Assembly: GCA_950054535.1 (NCBI GenBank)
Contig: CATLPS010000004.1
Location: 1-37,187 of the forward strand
From: an uncultured Chlamydiae bacterium
Lineage (GTDB): Bacteria; Chlamydiota; Chlamydiia; Chlamydiales; Parachlamydiaceae
Length of the DNA stretch: 37,187 nucleotides
Direction of reading: 5' to 3'
The position numbers and the translations under genes were made by a program. Below the pieces are notes generated by a model. The model did not search any database, was not told where the DNA came from, and worked only from the letters and a program-made list of their open reading frames with translations. Numbering within the stretch: the stretch's first letter is position 1; every line of letters begins with the position of its first letter. This document shows positions 26,555 to 37,117 of the stretch, piece by piece.

Positions 26555-26758
26555 ATGGCAAAGGCCCTAATGCTTTTAGGTTGTTTCCTTTTGGCAATTG
26601 GGGCTCTTTTATTTTTTCTCCCTTCCTTTTCTTTAGGCAAGCTGCCAGGAGACTTCAGTTTTAAGACAAAAACTGTGCACTTTTATTTTCCCTTAACGAC
26701 TAGTTTGTTCATTAGCCTTATTTTTTCTTTATTGCTTTATCTTTTTACTAAGAGCTAA
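26555..26758 (+). CDS. DUF2905-like small two-TM membrane protein
   Basis: LLGCFLLAIGALLFFLPSFSLGKLPGDFSFKTKTVHFYFPLTTSLFISLIFSLLLYL matches the DUF2905 layout (GRLPGDI...FYFPL). Confidence 0.8.
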   Translation: MAKALMLLGCFLLAIGALLFFLPSFSLGKLPGDFSFKTKTVHFYFPLTTSLFISLIFSLLLYLFTKS

Positions 26759-26778
26759 CGAACATTTTTCTTTGCTAA

Positions 26779-27405
26779 TTAGCGGTGTTTAATAAGAGTA
26801 ATGATATCAATGGTCGATTTAGAAAGAGTTTGATAGGCTGCTTGATTGCTGCGAACGGTACCGCGATTTAGTCTGGCCATCAAGTTGAGAAGGCGGCGAA
26901 ACTCTTGATTAATCTTTTCTTCGGCAAAATTTTGAAAAATAAAACGATGAAAGAAACGGGAAATTTTTTTGAAATGGCGTTGTAGCCTCTGCCTGGTCTG
27001 TTGTTGATCTAAATTATTTAAGATAAAAGCTCTAGCTGTTTGATTGATTAGCTGCTCAAGAGAGCGGCGAAATGGTGCAAGATTTAAAGAGGGGTTGTAG
27101 CGTTTGACTGTTTTTACCAGTCTTGCAATTATGCGACGCCCTAATTGATTCATCTGCGTAAAAGAGGCTCTTCTATTATTTAACAGAGGGAGGGTAAGGA
27201 CTTCGAAGAAAACAAACTCTGCAAATCTATCTTGTAATTCTTCAAAAATAGTAGCGCAGCCCTGAGCGCAAGGCGCGCATGGGGCTAGCAGAGCAGGCTT
27301 TACTAAATGCGCTTGTAGTAGCTGAGGTGTCTGCGCCTTTACTTGCAAAAAAATGACAAAAAACGAAAAAAAACAAAAAGCAAGGATCGATTTTGATGCG
27401 GCCAT
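26779..27405 (-). CDS. Hypothetical exported Arg/Gln-rich basic protein
   Basis: Signal peptide MAASKSILAFCFFSFFVIFLQVKAQ, CAPCAQGC, then Arg/Asn/Leu-rich helices. Confidence 0.65.
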   Translation of the reverse strand: MAASKSILAFCFFSFFVIFLQVKAQTPQLLQAHLVKPALLAPCAPCAQGCATIFEELQDRFAEFVFFEVLTLPLLNNRRASFTQMNQLGRRIIARLVKTVKRYNPSLNLAPFRRSLEQLINQTARAFILNNLDQQQTRQRLQRHFKKISRFFHRFIFQNFAEEKINQEFRRLLNLMARLNRGTVRSNQAAYQTLSKSTIDIITLIKHR

Positions 27406-27487
27406 TTAAAAACTCCTTAATAAAGAAAGGCTTTTCTATTAAAAAGTTTTTATAGCAGCGATGGACCATTTATACAATCATAACTCG

Positions 27488-28249
27488 TTAAACGAATGTT
27501 TTTAAATCTAAAAAGATAGGAGTGTGATGCGTAGCAAAAGAGCTCCCATAAGGCCCTTGTTGTTTGCCAGTAATTTTATACTTTAAATAATCAAATGTAT
27601 GGCGATAAAAATAACCAAAAGAAAAAGGGTTATTCTCTAGTTGAAACCAAGTAAATACTTCATTATCCTCTGTAATTTGGCTAAATAAAAATTCTTTGAA
27701 AAAAGGTCCGCGTACACCATATTGTTTGGCATGCTTATCAGAAGGGTGAGAGGAGAGACGCTCTTTTTTTGCATTCGTAGGAATCTCTACTGCCCATTTT
27801 TGGTAAGAAAAGCCTTGGTCTCTCAGCCTAACATGAGCGCCTTTTAAAATTTCTTCTAATTGTCCCTCTTTTAAAGCAAAGTTTTCGAGCAAATATTCAA
27901 TGATTTCTTTTTCCTCTTGTTTGCAAATGGTCAGTTTTTGCAATAAAAGAGACTTATTAATCGACTGCATAGAGCATAGCTGAGCATGCGCAAGAGGAGA
28001 AAACTTTGTTTTTAACCGCTTTTCTAACCTTGCTAAATTTTTTTTAAAAAGGAAAGAAAGAGTTTTTTGATAACCAACTACTGATAATTCATAAAAAATC
28101 ATCGAAATAGCGCTGATTGCAACTAAAGCCGCTCCTATAGAAGCTAGTTTCGCAGAGAAGTTATTTAAGGAAACTCGTGGTTCTTTTGTCTTTTTAGCTT
28201 TTTTATTTTCGATAATAGGTATAGAAGATTGAAATTCAACTGTGTTCAT
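27488..28249 (-). CDS. Hypothetical single-TM protein
   Basis: One hydrophobic stretch LASIGAALVAISAISMIFYELSVVGY after a basic N-terminus; no family recognised. Confidence 0.65.
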   Translation of the reverse strand: MNTVEFQSSIPIIENKKAKKTKEPRVSLNNFSAKLASIGAALVAISAISMIFYELSVVGYQKTLSFLFKKNLARLEKRLKTKFSPLAHAQLCSMQSINKSLLLQKLTICKQEEKEIIEYLLENFALKEGQLEEILKGAHVRLRDQGFSYQKWAVEIPTNAKKERLSSHPSDKHAKQYGVRGPFFKEFLFSQITEDNEVFTWFQLENNPFSFGYFYRHTFDYLKYKITGKQQGPYGSSFATHHTPIFLDLKTFV

Positions 28250-28480
28250 TTAAATAAAGAGTTGTTTTTAATTTAAAATTAGTTTTAATAAGTAAATTAA
28301 TATTATGAATAATCAAAGTTAAACATTAATAAATCGAATGTTAATTTTGTTTAAATAAGCAGAGAAAATAAAGCGGCTGGAGCTCAAGAAAAACTATCGA
28401 TTAAAACCGTTTGAGTCGCTACAATAAACAGGCATAATAGTAAGAAAGTAGCGAAAGCGAATCATTAACCAGAGAGATCT

Positions 28481-31400
28481 ATGTTTGGAGAAATTATCCA
28501 AGAAAGTTTTGATGACAGAGAAAAAAGAATTTTAAAGTTATGGGAAGAAAACCATATTTTTGAAAAATCAGTCGAAAATCAAAAAAAAAGTCCCACTTTT
28601 ACTTTTTACGATGGGCCACCTTTTGCTACGGGCTTGCCGCATTATGGCCATCTTTTAGCCGGTACTATCAAAGATGTAGTTCTGCGTTATAAAAGTATGA
28701 AAGGTTTTTATGCCCCTAGGCGTTTTGGCTGGGATTGTCATGGTATTCCCGTAGAAAGCGAGATCGAAAAAAAATTTGAGCTTTCTGGAGCGCCGGCTAT
28801 TGAAAAATTTGGCATTGCTAATTTTAATGAAGAGTGCCGCAAAATTGTAACGAGATATACTTCTCAGTGGCGCTCAACAGTGACACGTATGGGACGCTGG
28901 GTAGATTTTAAAGCTACTTATATGACAATGGATCCCTCCTTTATGGAATCGGTTTGGTGGGTGTTTCAACAGCTTTATAATAAAGGGCTAGTTTACGAAG
29001 GCCTAAGGGTGATGCCTTTTTCGGCTAAATTAGGCACGCCGCTTTCCAATTTTGAAGCTTCAGAAAATTATCGCGAGGTAGATGACCCTTCTATTACTGT
29101 TGCTTTTCAATCCAAAAAGATGGCGAATCGCTACTACCTTGCTTGGACCACTACCCCTTGGACGCTAGTCTCTAACTTAGCGCTAATGGTAGGGCCAGAG
29201 ATAGAATATGTAGAAATCCTCGATCACAACTCGCAAAGACAGCTAGTTTTAGCCCTTAGCCGTTTAGACGCCTACTTTCCCGACTCAGAGCAGTATACTG
29301 TTTTAAAGCGTTTTAAAGGAAAAGAGTTAGAAAAAGAGAGCTACATCCCTCTTTTTGATCTCTTTAGTGATCGCGCAGAAAAAGGCGCTTTTAGAATTCT
29401 TTTAGAAGAGTCGGTTTCTGCCGAAGATGGGACAGGTGTAGTACAAGTGGCGCCGGCTTTTGGCGAAATTGATTTTTACGTTTGTCAAAAGGAGGGGATT
29501 GAGCCGGTTTGCCCTATCAACAATAATGGCTATTTTACCGCTGAAGCCCCTTTATACGAAGGAGTCCATTTTAAAGCTGCCGATAAAGAGGTCATTGCTT
29601 ATCTCAAACAGACTAAAGCGCTTTTTCGTCAGGCCACTTTTAGACACCGCTATCCTTTTTGTCCTAGAACAGACACCCCTTTAATGTATAAAACGGTAAC
29701 TACTTGGTTTGTGGCAGTAGAAAAGCTGAAAAAACGGTTAGTGGAACTCAATGAACAAATTCACTGGACTCCTCACCATATTCAGCTTGGAAGATTTGGC
29801 AAATGGCTAGAAGGAGCAAGGGATTGGAACATTAGCCGGAATCGTTACTGGGGCACTCCTATACCACTTTGGCGTTCTCAAGATGGAGAAGTTTTAGTAA
29901 TAGGTTCTATTGCTGAACTAAAAGAGCTAACGGGAAAAGAGTGTTTGGATCTTCATCGCCACTTTATTGATGAGCTTACCATAGAAAAAGAAGGGAAAAT
30001 TTACCATCGCATCCCGGAGGTGTTTGACTGCTGGTTTGAATCGGGCTCCATGCCTTATGCGCAAAACCACTATCCCTTTGAAAATCAGGCCCTTTTTGAT
30101 CGTTGCTTTCCGGCAGACTTCATTGCGGAAGGAATTGACCAGACGCGTGGTTGGTTCTATACTTTACATATATTAGCAACTGCTCTTTTTGATGCTCCTG
30201 CTTTTAAAAATGTCATTGTCAATGGCCTCATTCTTTCTGAAAATGGCCTGAAAATGTCTAAGCGACTAAAAAACTATCCTGACCCCGAAGAGGTGATTAA
30301 ACAGTATGGAGCAGATGCAATTCGCCTTTATATGCTCCATAGCCCTGCGGTAGTAGGAAGCGATCTCTCTTTTGCTAAAAGTGGGGTGGAGCTCACCTTA
30401 AGACAAATCATGATTCCGCTTTGGAATGCTTATGCTTTCTTTTTAACCTATGCGCGCATTTACAACTGGCGCCCTAAGGAAAAATTTTTAGAGTCAGATC
30501 AGGTAATTGACCAATGGATTGTCTCTTTACTTCATCAGCTAATTCAAAGTGTCGAGAAAGGAATGGATGGCTATGAGTTATCTAAAGCGGTGGAGCCTTT
30601 TGTTCACTTTGTAGAGCAGTTGACCAATTGGTACATTCGTCGCTCTCGTAGGCGTTTTTGGCAGACAGAAGAGACTCTTGATCGCTGCCAAGCTTTTGCC
30701 ACTCTTTATTACGTTTTAACAGAGCTAGTCAAAATAGCAGCTCCTTTTATTCCTTTTATTAGCGAAGCGATCTATCAAAATCTGCGTTATGCCGAAATGG
30801 CGCAATCAGTGCATCTATGCTCTTTTCCCTCTTATGATAAAGAAAGACGCGCCGAAAAACTAGAGGCAGAGATGGACGCTGTACAAATTGCTGTAGGTCT
30901 AGGACATGCTCTTCGTAAAGAACATAAACTAAAAGTACGCCAGCCCTTAGCCACAGCGCACATTTTATCTGCAAATAAAAACCTGCTTGCTTTTTTAAAA
31001 GAACAGCAGCATTTGATTGCCGACGAGCTCAATGTAAAAGCGATTCACTTTGGAGAAAATGAGTCAGATTTTGTAAAGCTAAAAGCAAAGCCTAATTTCC
31101 GTATATTAGGTAAAAAGCTAGGTAAAGAGATGCCTTTAGCAAAAAAAGCGATCGAGACAATCGAGCAGCAAACGCTTTTGCGCTTTTTAAAAGAACAGAC
31201 TTTAACAATCGAGGTGGCTGGAAGGTTAATAGAGTTAAACCATGAAGAGATTGAAGTAGAAAGAGTCGTTCATGAAGGCGTCATTGCTTTAACCCAGGAT
31301 GAAATTACCATCGCTTTAGAAACAGAGCTAAGCGACTCTCTTTTAATGGAAGGGCTAGCCAGAGAAATAATCAATAAAATTAATACTATGCGAAGAGAGG

Positions 31401-31591
31401 CTCAATTTGAAGTGACGGATCGCATTGTAGTACAAATAGATTCTAGCGCAAAGGTAAAAGAGTGTTTTGAGCAATTTGGCTTTACTATTAGCCAAGAGGT
31501 GCTAGCGAATCAAGTAGACTTTTGCTCCTGTCAAGGTAGCTTGTGGGACTTAAATGGAGAGATGGCAACGATTGCCATTCAAAAAGCTTAA
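28481..31591 (+). CDS. ileS: Isoleucyl-tRNA synthetase
   Basis: HIGH-type GLPHYGHLLAGTIKD, FGWDCHGIPVE, NGLILSENGLKMSKRLKNYPDP (KMSKS), DWNISRNRYWGTPIP. Confidence 0.97.
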   Translation: MFGEIIQESFDDREKRILKLWEENHIFEKSVENQKKSPTFTFYDGPPFATGLPHYGHLLAGTIKDVVLRYKSMKGFYAPRRFGWDCHGIPVESEIEKKFELSGAPAIEKFGIANFNEECRKIVTRYTSQWRSTVTRMGRWVDFKATYMTMDPSFMESVWWVFQQLYNKGLVYEGLRVMPFSAKLGTPLSNFEASENYREVDDPSITVAFQSKKMANRYYLAWTTTPWTLVSNLALMVGPEIEYVEILDHNSQRQLVLALSRLDAYFPDSEQYTVLKRFKGKELEKESYIPLFDLFSDRAEKGAFRILLEESVSAEDGTGVVQVAPAFGEIDFYVCQKEGIEPVCPINNNGYFTAEAPLYEGVHFKAADKEVIAYLKQTKALFRQATFRHRYPFCPRTDTPLMYKTVTTWFVAVEKLKKRLVELNEQIHWTPHHIQLGRFGKWLEGARDWNISRNRYWGTPIPLWRSQDGEVLVIGSIAELKELTGKECLDLHRHFIDELTIEKEGKIYHRIPEVFDCWFESGSMPYAQNHYPFENQALFDRCFPADFIAEGIDQTRGWFYTLHILATALFDAPAFKNVIVNGLILSENGLKMSKRLKNYPDPEEVIKQYGADAIRLYMLHSPAVVGSDLSFAKSGVELTLRQIMIPLWNAYAFFLTYARIYNWRPKEKFLESDQVIDQWIVSLLHQLIQSVEKGMDGYELSKAVEPFVHFVEQLTNWYIRRSRRRFWQTEETLDRCQAFATLYYVLTELVKIAAPFIPFISEAIYQNLRYAEMAQSVHLCSFPSYDKERRAEKLEAEMDAVQIAVGLGHALRKEHKLKVRQPLATAHILSANKNLLAFLKEQQHLIADELNVKAIHFGENESDFVKLKAKPNFRILGKKLGKEMPLAKKAIETIEQQTLLRFLKEQTLTIEVAGRLIELNHEEIEVERVVHEGVIALTQDEITIALETELSDSLLMEGLAREIINKINTMRREAQFEVTDRIVVQIDSSAKVKECFEQFGFTISQEVLANQVDFCSCQGSLWDLNGEMATIAIQKA

Positions 31592-31601
31592 AGTCTTCAA
31601 A

Positions 31602-31627
31602 AAGGCCTTAAATTTTTTTAAGGCCTT
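31602..31627. terminator. Bidirectional terminator between ileS and dnaE
   Basis: AAGGCCTTAAA-tttt-TTTAAGGCCTT, 11-bp stem flanked by A/T tracts, ~10 bp after the ileS stop, between convergent genes. Confidence 0.7.
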
Positions 31628-31664
31628 AAAATAAAGCTAAAAATTTCTATTGGTTTAAAATATG

Positions 31665-34600
31665 TTATTGGGATTTGACAAGTAGAATAGAATTGATTTG
31701 TCTAAGTTCTTCTTTTAGCGCTTCACTCCAAGCAACTCCCCACTTACTTTCAATATGGAGCGTGGCTAAATGGTGACTTGCCTTATAAAAGTGAATCTCT
31801 ACAGGCGTACTACCTTTAAACTTAGCAAAATAGTTTTTTAGTTGCAAAACTTGGCTAAGTTTCATTCGGCTAGCATCCACATGAATCAGAAGCGGCATCA
31901 TCTCTTTTTTTTCTTCCTTTGTTTTTTTAGCTACGCTATTTTTGTCTTTCATCAGAGACGTTTTTTGAGCAAACCGCACTGCCATCTGTTTTGCTTTATC
32001 GTAGGCGCGATCACAGGCTTCAATCATACTATCGTTGGCCTGCGTGAGATCATCTAGCCAGCGGCAACTTAATTTAAGACCATCGGGGTTGCTTTTATCT
32101 AGCTGCAAGACAGCGTATAAAAGTTGTCCTTCGCAAAGGAGTGCGCTGCTTTGTTCATAAAGGTCAGACCAGATAGGCAGTTCATAGCGAGCAATTCCAT
32201 CGCTTACAATAAGGATAGCAAATTTTCTTTGAGATTTATTAGAGAGCCTGACTTGAACAGACTCTACAATAAAGGCTGAGCGAAAGACTGCATCGTGCTC
32301 TAGCTCTTCTAGCCTTCTCAAAGAGATAGAAGAGAGTCTTTTTAAGATTGTTCGATAATCATCCATAGGATGGCCGGTTAAAAAAAAGCCCAAAAGCTCT
32401 TTTTCTTTTTTTAGCAAATCTTGCTTGGAACGAGGCTGTTTGACTAATGGAGGAGAGGCAAATTTTTCTTCGCTCGTTTCTCCTAAAAGCGAAAAGAAAG
32501 ATAGGACGCCAAGGCTCTCCTCTTTTTGTTCCTTAACCACGGCGCTATGGATGGCATCTACAGATAAAACAAGTGCATCGCGGCTCCAAGAAGTAAAGTC
32601 AAAGCAGCCTGCTTCAATGAGATTTTCAGTGACTTTTTTACCTACTTTTTTAGTATCCATCCTTCTAAAAAAATCATACAGTCCCTTAAAAAGTCCATTT
32701 TTGGTTCTTTCTTGTACAATAGCTTGTACGACGCCAGATCCCACTCCTTTAATTCCATTCATGGCAAAGCGAATTCCACTGCTAGTGGCCTGAAATGTTT
32801 CACCTGCCTCATTAATATCAGGAGGTAAAATTGTAATTCCTAAACTTTGGCAATCGCGAATAAATTTGGCTACTTTTGTTAAATCATCTCGATCGCAAGT
32901 CATCAAAGCTGCCATCCACTCTTTTTGGTAGTTGGCTTTTAAGTAAGCAGTGACATAGGAAAGATAGCCATAGGCTGCAGCATGCGATTTATTAAAGCCA
33001 TAAGCGGCAAATTTTTCCATTTTGTCAAAAATGCGCATGGAAGTTTGTTCATCGATCTGATTTTTTAAGGCGCCTTGTTTAAATTTTTCGCGTTGTTCCG
33101 CCATTTGTTTGAGATCTTTTTTTCCCATGGCGCGCCGTAGCACATCCCCTTCTCCCAAGGAAAAGTTTGCTAGCTTGCTAGCAATTTGCATGACCTGTTC
33201 TTGATAAACCATGATACCATAGGTTTCGCTCAAAATATCTTTCATCCAGGGATGGTCATTTTCAATCTCTTCACGGCCATGCTTGCGGTTGATGAAAGAG
33301 GGAATCATATCCATTGGGCCAGGGCGGTAAAGCGCTCCTACCGCAATGATCTCTTCAAAGCGATCGAGATGCAGCTGGCGAGCAAGCTCTTGCATACCAC
33401 TGGACTCGAGCTGAAAAATGCCTGCTGTTTTTCCTTGGTTGATGAGCTCAAAGGTTGCTTTATCGTTGAGAGGAAGGTTGACCCAGTCAATGATTTTTCC
33501 GGCGCTGGCTTTAATCGCATCTACACAAATCTGAATAGCGGTTAATGTTTTTAACCCTAAGAAGTCTACTTTTAACATGCCAACAGCTTCTACTGGTTTC
33601 ATAGAGAACTGGGTAACGGGCATATCTGAGTCTTTAGCGCTGGCTAAAGGAATTAAATCGGTGAGGGGAGCGCCGCTAATAATAATTCCTGCAGCATGAA
33701 TACCGGTATTGCGAATCGACCCCTCTAATTTTTTAGCAAGGTCAAATAAGCGCGTCACTTCTTTATCTGTCTCATAAAGCTCTTTTAAATCGAGCTCTTT
33801 TTCCAAAGCTTTTTCTAACGTAATATTTAAGTCTTCGGGAATGAGTTTGGCTAGCATATTTACTTTCGCCAAAGGAACGCTAAGCACCCGGCCAACATCT
33901 TTTAGCGCCATTTTGGCTTTCATCGTACCAAAAGTGATGATCTGTGCAACGTTATCTTTCCCATATTTTTGCAAGGTATAGGCAATGACTTCGCCTCTTT
34001 TTTCCATACAAATATCGACGTCAATATCGGGATAAGAAAGCCTTTCGGGATTAATAAAGCGCTCAAAAAAAAGATGAAAGCGCAAAGGCTCAATATCGGT
34101 AATCCCAATGAGATAAAGAACAATGGAACCTGCTCCCGAACCCCTTCCAGGACCCATAGGAATGTGGTTTTGCTTTGCCCAGTTAATAAAGTCCCAAACA
34201 ATGAGCAGGTAATCGCTCATGCCTTTAGGTACGATGATACTCATTTCGTAATTTAACCGTTCTTCTACTATCTGCAGGGGGTCTTTATCGGGAAAAAGCT
34301 CTTTCACTTTTGCCAATTTTTCGGCTGTATAGCGTTTAGGAATCCCTTCGCGGCAAAGTTTCCAAAGATAAGATTCCACCGCCCCTGCTTCTGTTGGCTG
34401 CTGCTCAAATTTTTCTTCGCTGGCAGGTGGCGTAAATATGGGATAGTGCTTTGTCTTAAAGTCCACTTCAAAATGGCACTGTTTTGCAATAAGCGACGTC
34501 TGTTCTAATGCCTCTTTTTGATCTGCAAAAAGCGTCTCCATCTGCTCGCTACTTTTAAAATAATATTCATGCGAAGCGTAGACCTGCCTTTTAGGGTTGG

Positions 34601-35408
34601 GCACGCGAAATTTTGGATTGCCATGAGAATCTTTTTCCCAAAGCTCACACGGCTCGCCAGACTGAATATTCATCAAAATTTCATGAGCGCGCCAATCTTC
34701 TCTTTCCAAATAGTGCACATCGTTAGTAGCTACAAGAGGAATAGAGCGGTTTTGGCTTAAAGCGATTAGATTTTCATTGAGCTTTTGCTGGCGTTGCATA
34801 AACTCTTCATAGTTTTGTAAAAGCCAGGTTTCGTGAGAAAGTCCATCTTCTTTAATCGCTTCGCTGCTCATCTGATGACGTTGTAGATCTAGATAATAAT
34901 CTTCTTGAAAAATTTTTTGATAGCAATCAATTTGTGCAGCTACCTTTTCAGGACTACCATATAAAATTTCATGCGCTAAAAAAGTTCCCAAACTACCTGT
35001 AATACAGATAAGCCCTTCTGAATATTCTTTGAGGAGCTCTAGATCAATACGAGGGTAATAATAAAAACCTGAGAGATAGCCAATAGAAGAGAGTTTACAA
35101 AGATTTTTATACCCTTGCTGGTTTTTTGCTAAAAGAGTCAAATTGTAGCCGGCGCGCATTCCAGGCAACTTCACTTTTTCAGTGTGGGCAGTAGGAGCAA
35201 CGTAAAATTCACACCCCATAATGGGTTTGATTTGCTGACTCTGACACTCCTTATAAAAGTCAATAGCTCCAAAAAGATTACCATGGTCAGTCAGTACCAT
35301 GGCTCCCATTCCATAGGCTTGACCTTTTTTCACCAGATCATGAATAGACGGAGTGGCATCTAAGATAGAGTATTGTGAATGGAGGCGTAGGTGAACAAAA
35401 TGAGACAT
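31665..35408 (-). CDS. dnaE: DNA polymerase III alpha subunit
   Basis: N-terminal PHP (FVHLRLHSQYSILDATPSI, LTDHGNLFGAIDFY), GPGRGSGAGSIVLYLIGITDIEPL, YPDIDVDICMEKR, ALYRPGPMDMIP, AYGFNKSHAAAYGYLSYVTAYLKANY. Confidence 0.98.
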   Translation of the reverse strand: MSHFVHLRLHSQYSILDATPSIHDLVKKGQAYGMGAMVLTDHGNLFGAIDFYKECQSQQIKPIMGCEFYVAPTAHTEKVKLPGMRAGYNLTLLAKNQQGYKNLCKLSSIGYLSGFYYYPRIDLELLKEYSEGLICITGSLGTFLAHEILYGSPEKVAAQIDCYQKIFQEDYYLDLQRHQMSSEAIKEDGLSHETWLLQNYEEFMQRQQKLNENLIALSQNRSIPLVATNDVHYLEREDWRAHEILMNIQSGEPCELWEKDSHGNPKFRVPNPKRQVYASHEYYFKSSEQMETLFADQKEALEQTSLIAKQCHFEVDFKTKHYPIFTPPASEEKFEQQPTEAGAVESYLWKLCREGIPKRYTAEKLAKVKELFPDKDPLQIVEERLNYEMSIIVPKGMSDYLLIVWDFINWAKQNHIPMGPGRGSGAGSIVLYLIGITDIEPLRFHLFFERFINPERLSYPDIDVDICMEKRGEVIAYTLQKYGKDNVAQIITFGTMKAKMALKDVGRVLSVPLAKVNMLAKLIPEDLNITLEKALEKELDLKELYETDKEVTRLFDLAKKLEGSIRNTGIHAAGIIISGAPLTDLIPLASAKDSDMPVTQFSMKPVEAVGMLKVDFLGLKTLTAIQICVDAIKASAGKIIDWVNLPLNDKATFELINQGKTAGIFQLESSGMQELARQLHLDRFEEIIAVGALYRPGPMDMIPSFINRKHGREEIENDHPWMKDILSETYGIMVYQEQVMQIASKLANFSLGEGDVLRRAMGKKDLKQMAEQREKFKQGALKNQIDEQTSMRIFDKMEKFAAYGFNKSHAAAYGYLSYVTAYLKANYQKEWMAALMTCDRDDLTKVAKFIRDCQSLGITILPPDINEAGETFQATSSGIRFAMNGIKGVGSGVVQAIVQERTKNGLFKGLYDFFRRMDTKKVGKKVTENLIEAGCFDFTSWSRDALVLSVDAIHSAVVKEQKEESLGVLSFFSLLGETSEEKFASPPLVKQPRSKQDLLKKEKELLGFFLTGHPMDDYRTILKRLSSISLRRLEELEHDAVFRSAFIVESVQVRLSNKSQRKFAILIVSDGIARYELPIWSDLYEQSSALLCEGQLLYAVLQLDKSNPDGLKLSCRWLDDLTQANDSMIEACDRAYDKAKQMAVRFAQKTSLMKDKNSVAKKTKEEKKEMMPLLIHVDASRMKLSQVLQLKNYFAKFKGSTPVEIHFYKASHHLATLHIESKWGVAWSEALKEELRQINSILLVKSQ

Positions 35409-35585
35409 GTTTCCAGCTACTTTTTGTCTGTAAAAAAAAAGCGATTTCTCGCAGGTAAAGTAGCGAGCTTGCTTAAAAAGATTTAAGTTTAAAAGAATAG
35501 CTTAGCAGAAGAGAGTAAAATTCTCTAGGCTAATTTTTCAAGCTAATTTTTTTAGCGAAGAAGATCTTTTGAAGCGATCTAACTC

Positions 35586-36923
35586 TTAATTTTTAGTAAC
35601 TTTACTTGCCGAAACAGACCACAGCGGAAGTAGCGCTAATAGCGTGATAAGACAACAGATGGTCATTGCTACAAAAAAACCTTGCCAGTCAAATATTTGG
35701 GTAATGGCCCCTAAAGGATACCCAGCAAAAGCTGCTCCAATATAGGCAAAAAGGCCTACAAAACCCACAGAGGTGGCCGCCGCTCTTTTATGGGAAAGTT
35801 CAGCCGCGGCTAGGCCAATCATCATTTGAGGTCCAAAAACCATAAATCCAATCGTAAACATACAAATAGAATCCAGCCACATATAACCGACGGGAACAGA
35901 CCAAAAAAGAGCGATGGCTAAAAGCATCCCTACAGAAAAAAAGACATTAACGGGGCCGCGCCTTGCCTTGAAAAAATGATCCGAAGACCATCCAGCAGAT
36001 AGGGTGCCAAAAAAACCACCTACTTCAAATAGAGAAACGCAGCCGCTTGCTCCGATACTACTATAATTTTTGTTTTCTATTAAATAAAGAGCAGTCCACT
36101 CATTGATACCTGTACGTACGGTGTATAAAAAAAAGTAGGCCAGGGCCAGCAGCCAAATATAGGGGTTTTTGATTACAAAGCGCATAAGGAGTTCGCGCAC
36201 CGTCAGCTCTTCCCCATTTTCTGCTGCTTCTAATTTGTCGACGTAGTCATGCCGATATCTATCAATAGGAGGAAGGCCTAAAGATTGCGGAGTGTCTCTT
36301 AAACGATTAATGAGAAAAAAGCCGCCTAAAATACAGATGGCCCCGGGAAGATACATAGCAAAACGCCAACCATAATATTGCAGAGCAAAACCTGCTACCC
36401 AAGGAATTAAAAATCCCCCTACATTATGAGAAACGCTGCATGTAGACCACCAAGAGCCTCTTTCGGAATGAGAATACCACTGCGTTAAAAAACGTACGCA
36501 TGGGGGCCAGCCAAATCCTTGAAACCAGCCGTTTAATCCCCAAAAAAGAGCAAAAACCATTAAGGAAGAGGAGAGGCCAAAAAATAGATTGCAAAGCCCA
36601 GTCAAAATCAGCCCGCCTGCCATCATATAGCGAGGATTGACCTTATCTTCCATCACACCACTGGCAAATTTACTAATGCCATAAGTGATGGACAAGATAC
36701 TGCCTAAAATTCCCAGCTCACTTTTGGTAAAGCCAAGATCGGTAATGAGGCCGGGCATTGCAAAGGTAAGGCTTTTTCTAGTGAAATAGTAAAGCGCATA
36801 TCCAATAAACATGGAATAGAGAATGCGAACGCGCCAGTATTGATAATCTTGTTCTACTTTAACTGGATCTTGAATTTCTGGTAGATGGGCAGCAGGTTTT
36901 AAAAATGAAAAAAGTTGAATCAT
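35586..36923 (-). CDS. OPA-family MFS sugar-phosphate transporter (UhpC-like)
   Basis: YALYYFTRKSLTFAMPGLITDLGFTKSELGILGSILSITYGISKFASG, GLNGWFQGFGWPPCVRFLTQWYSHSERGSWWSTCSVSHNVGGFL. Confidence 0.92.
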   Translation of the reverse strand: MIQLFSFLKPAAHLPEIQDPVKVEQDYQYWRVRILYSMFIGYALYYFTRKSLTFAMPGLITDLGFTKSELGILGSILSITYGISKFASGVMEDKVNPRYMMAGGLILTGLCNLFFGLSSSLMVFALFWGLNGWFQGFGWPPCVRFLTQWYSHSERGSWWSTCSVSHNVGGFLIPWVAGFALQYYGWRFAMYLPGAICILGGFFLINRLRDTPQSLGLPPIDRYRHDYVDKLEAAENGEELTVRELLMRFVIKNPYIWLLALAYFFLYTVRTGINEWTALYLIENKNYSSIGASGCVSLFEVGGFFGTLSAGWSSDHFFKARRGPVNVFFSVGMLLAIALFWSVPVGYMWLDSICMFTIGFMVFGPQMMIGLAAAELSHKRAAATSVGFVGLFAYIGAAFAGYPLGAITQIFDWQGFFVAMTICCLITLLALLPLWSVSASKVTKN

Positions 36924-37084
36924 ATATTGGCCTGAAGCGTTGCAAAACTTGTCATCTTCATGAAATTTTTATCTATACTTGGGGCTTAACCATTATTTGT
37001 ATGTTTTTATTGGTGCAATAGAGACATGTAATAGAAAGCCAATTATTAGATTCTGTCAAGAATTTTTTAACCAACGAACCGTAA

Positions 37085-37106
37085 ATTCCCTTCCTTCAGG
37101 TGGGGG
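37085..37106. repeat. Imperfect subterminal hairpin next to tnpA
   Basis: Minus strand CCC-A-CCT-GA-AGG-AA-GGG within ATATCCCCCACCTGAAGGAAGGGAATTTACGG, immediately 3' of the TnpA stop. Confidence 0.5.
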
Positions 37107-37117
37107 ATATAAGGTGG

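Noticed and set aside
28250-28480. Possible leader or T-box upstream of ileS
   Set aside because: The 231-bp spacer has no recognisable T-box sequence, specifier loop or terminator near the start; only weak AT-rich dyads.
31842-34760. Several plus-strand ORFs of 71-122 aa inside dnaE
   Set aside because: All are antisense to a strongly supported dnaE frame with no plausible domains.
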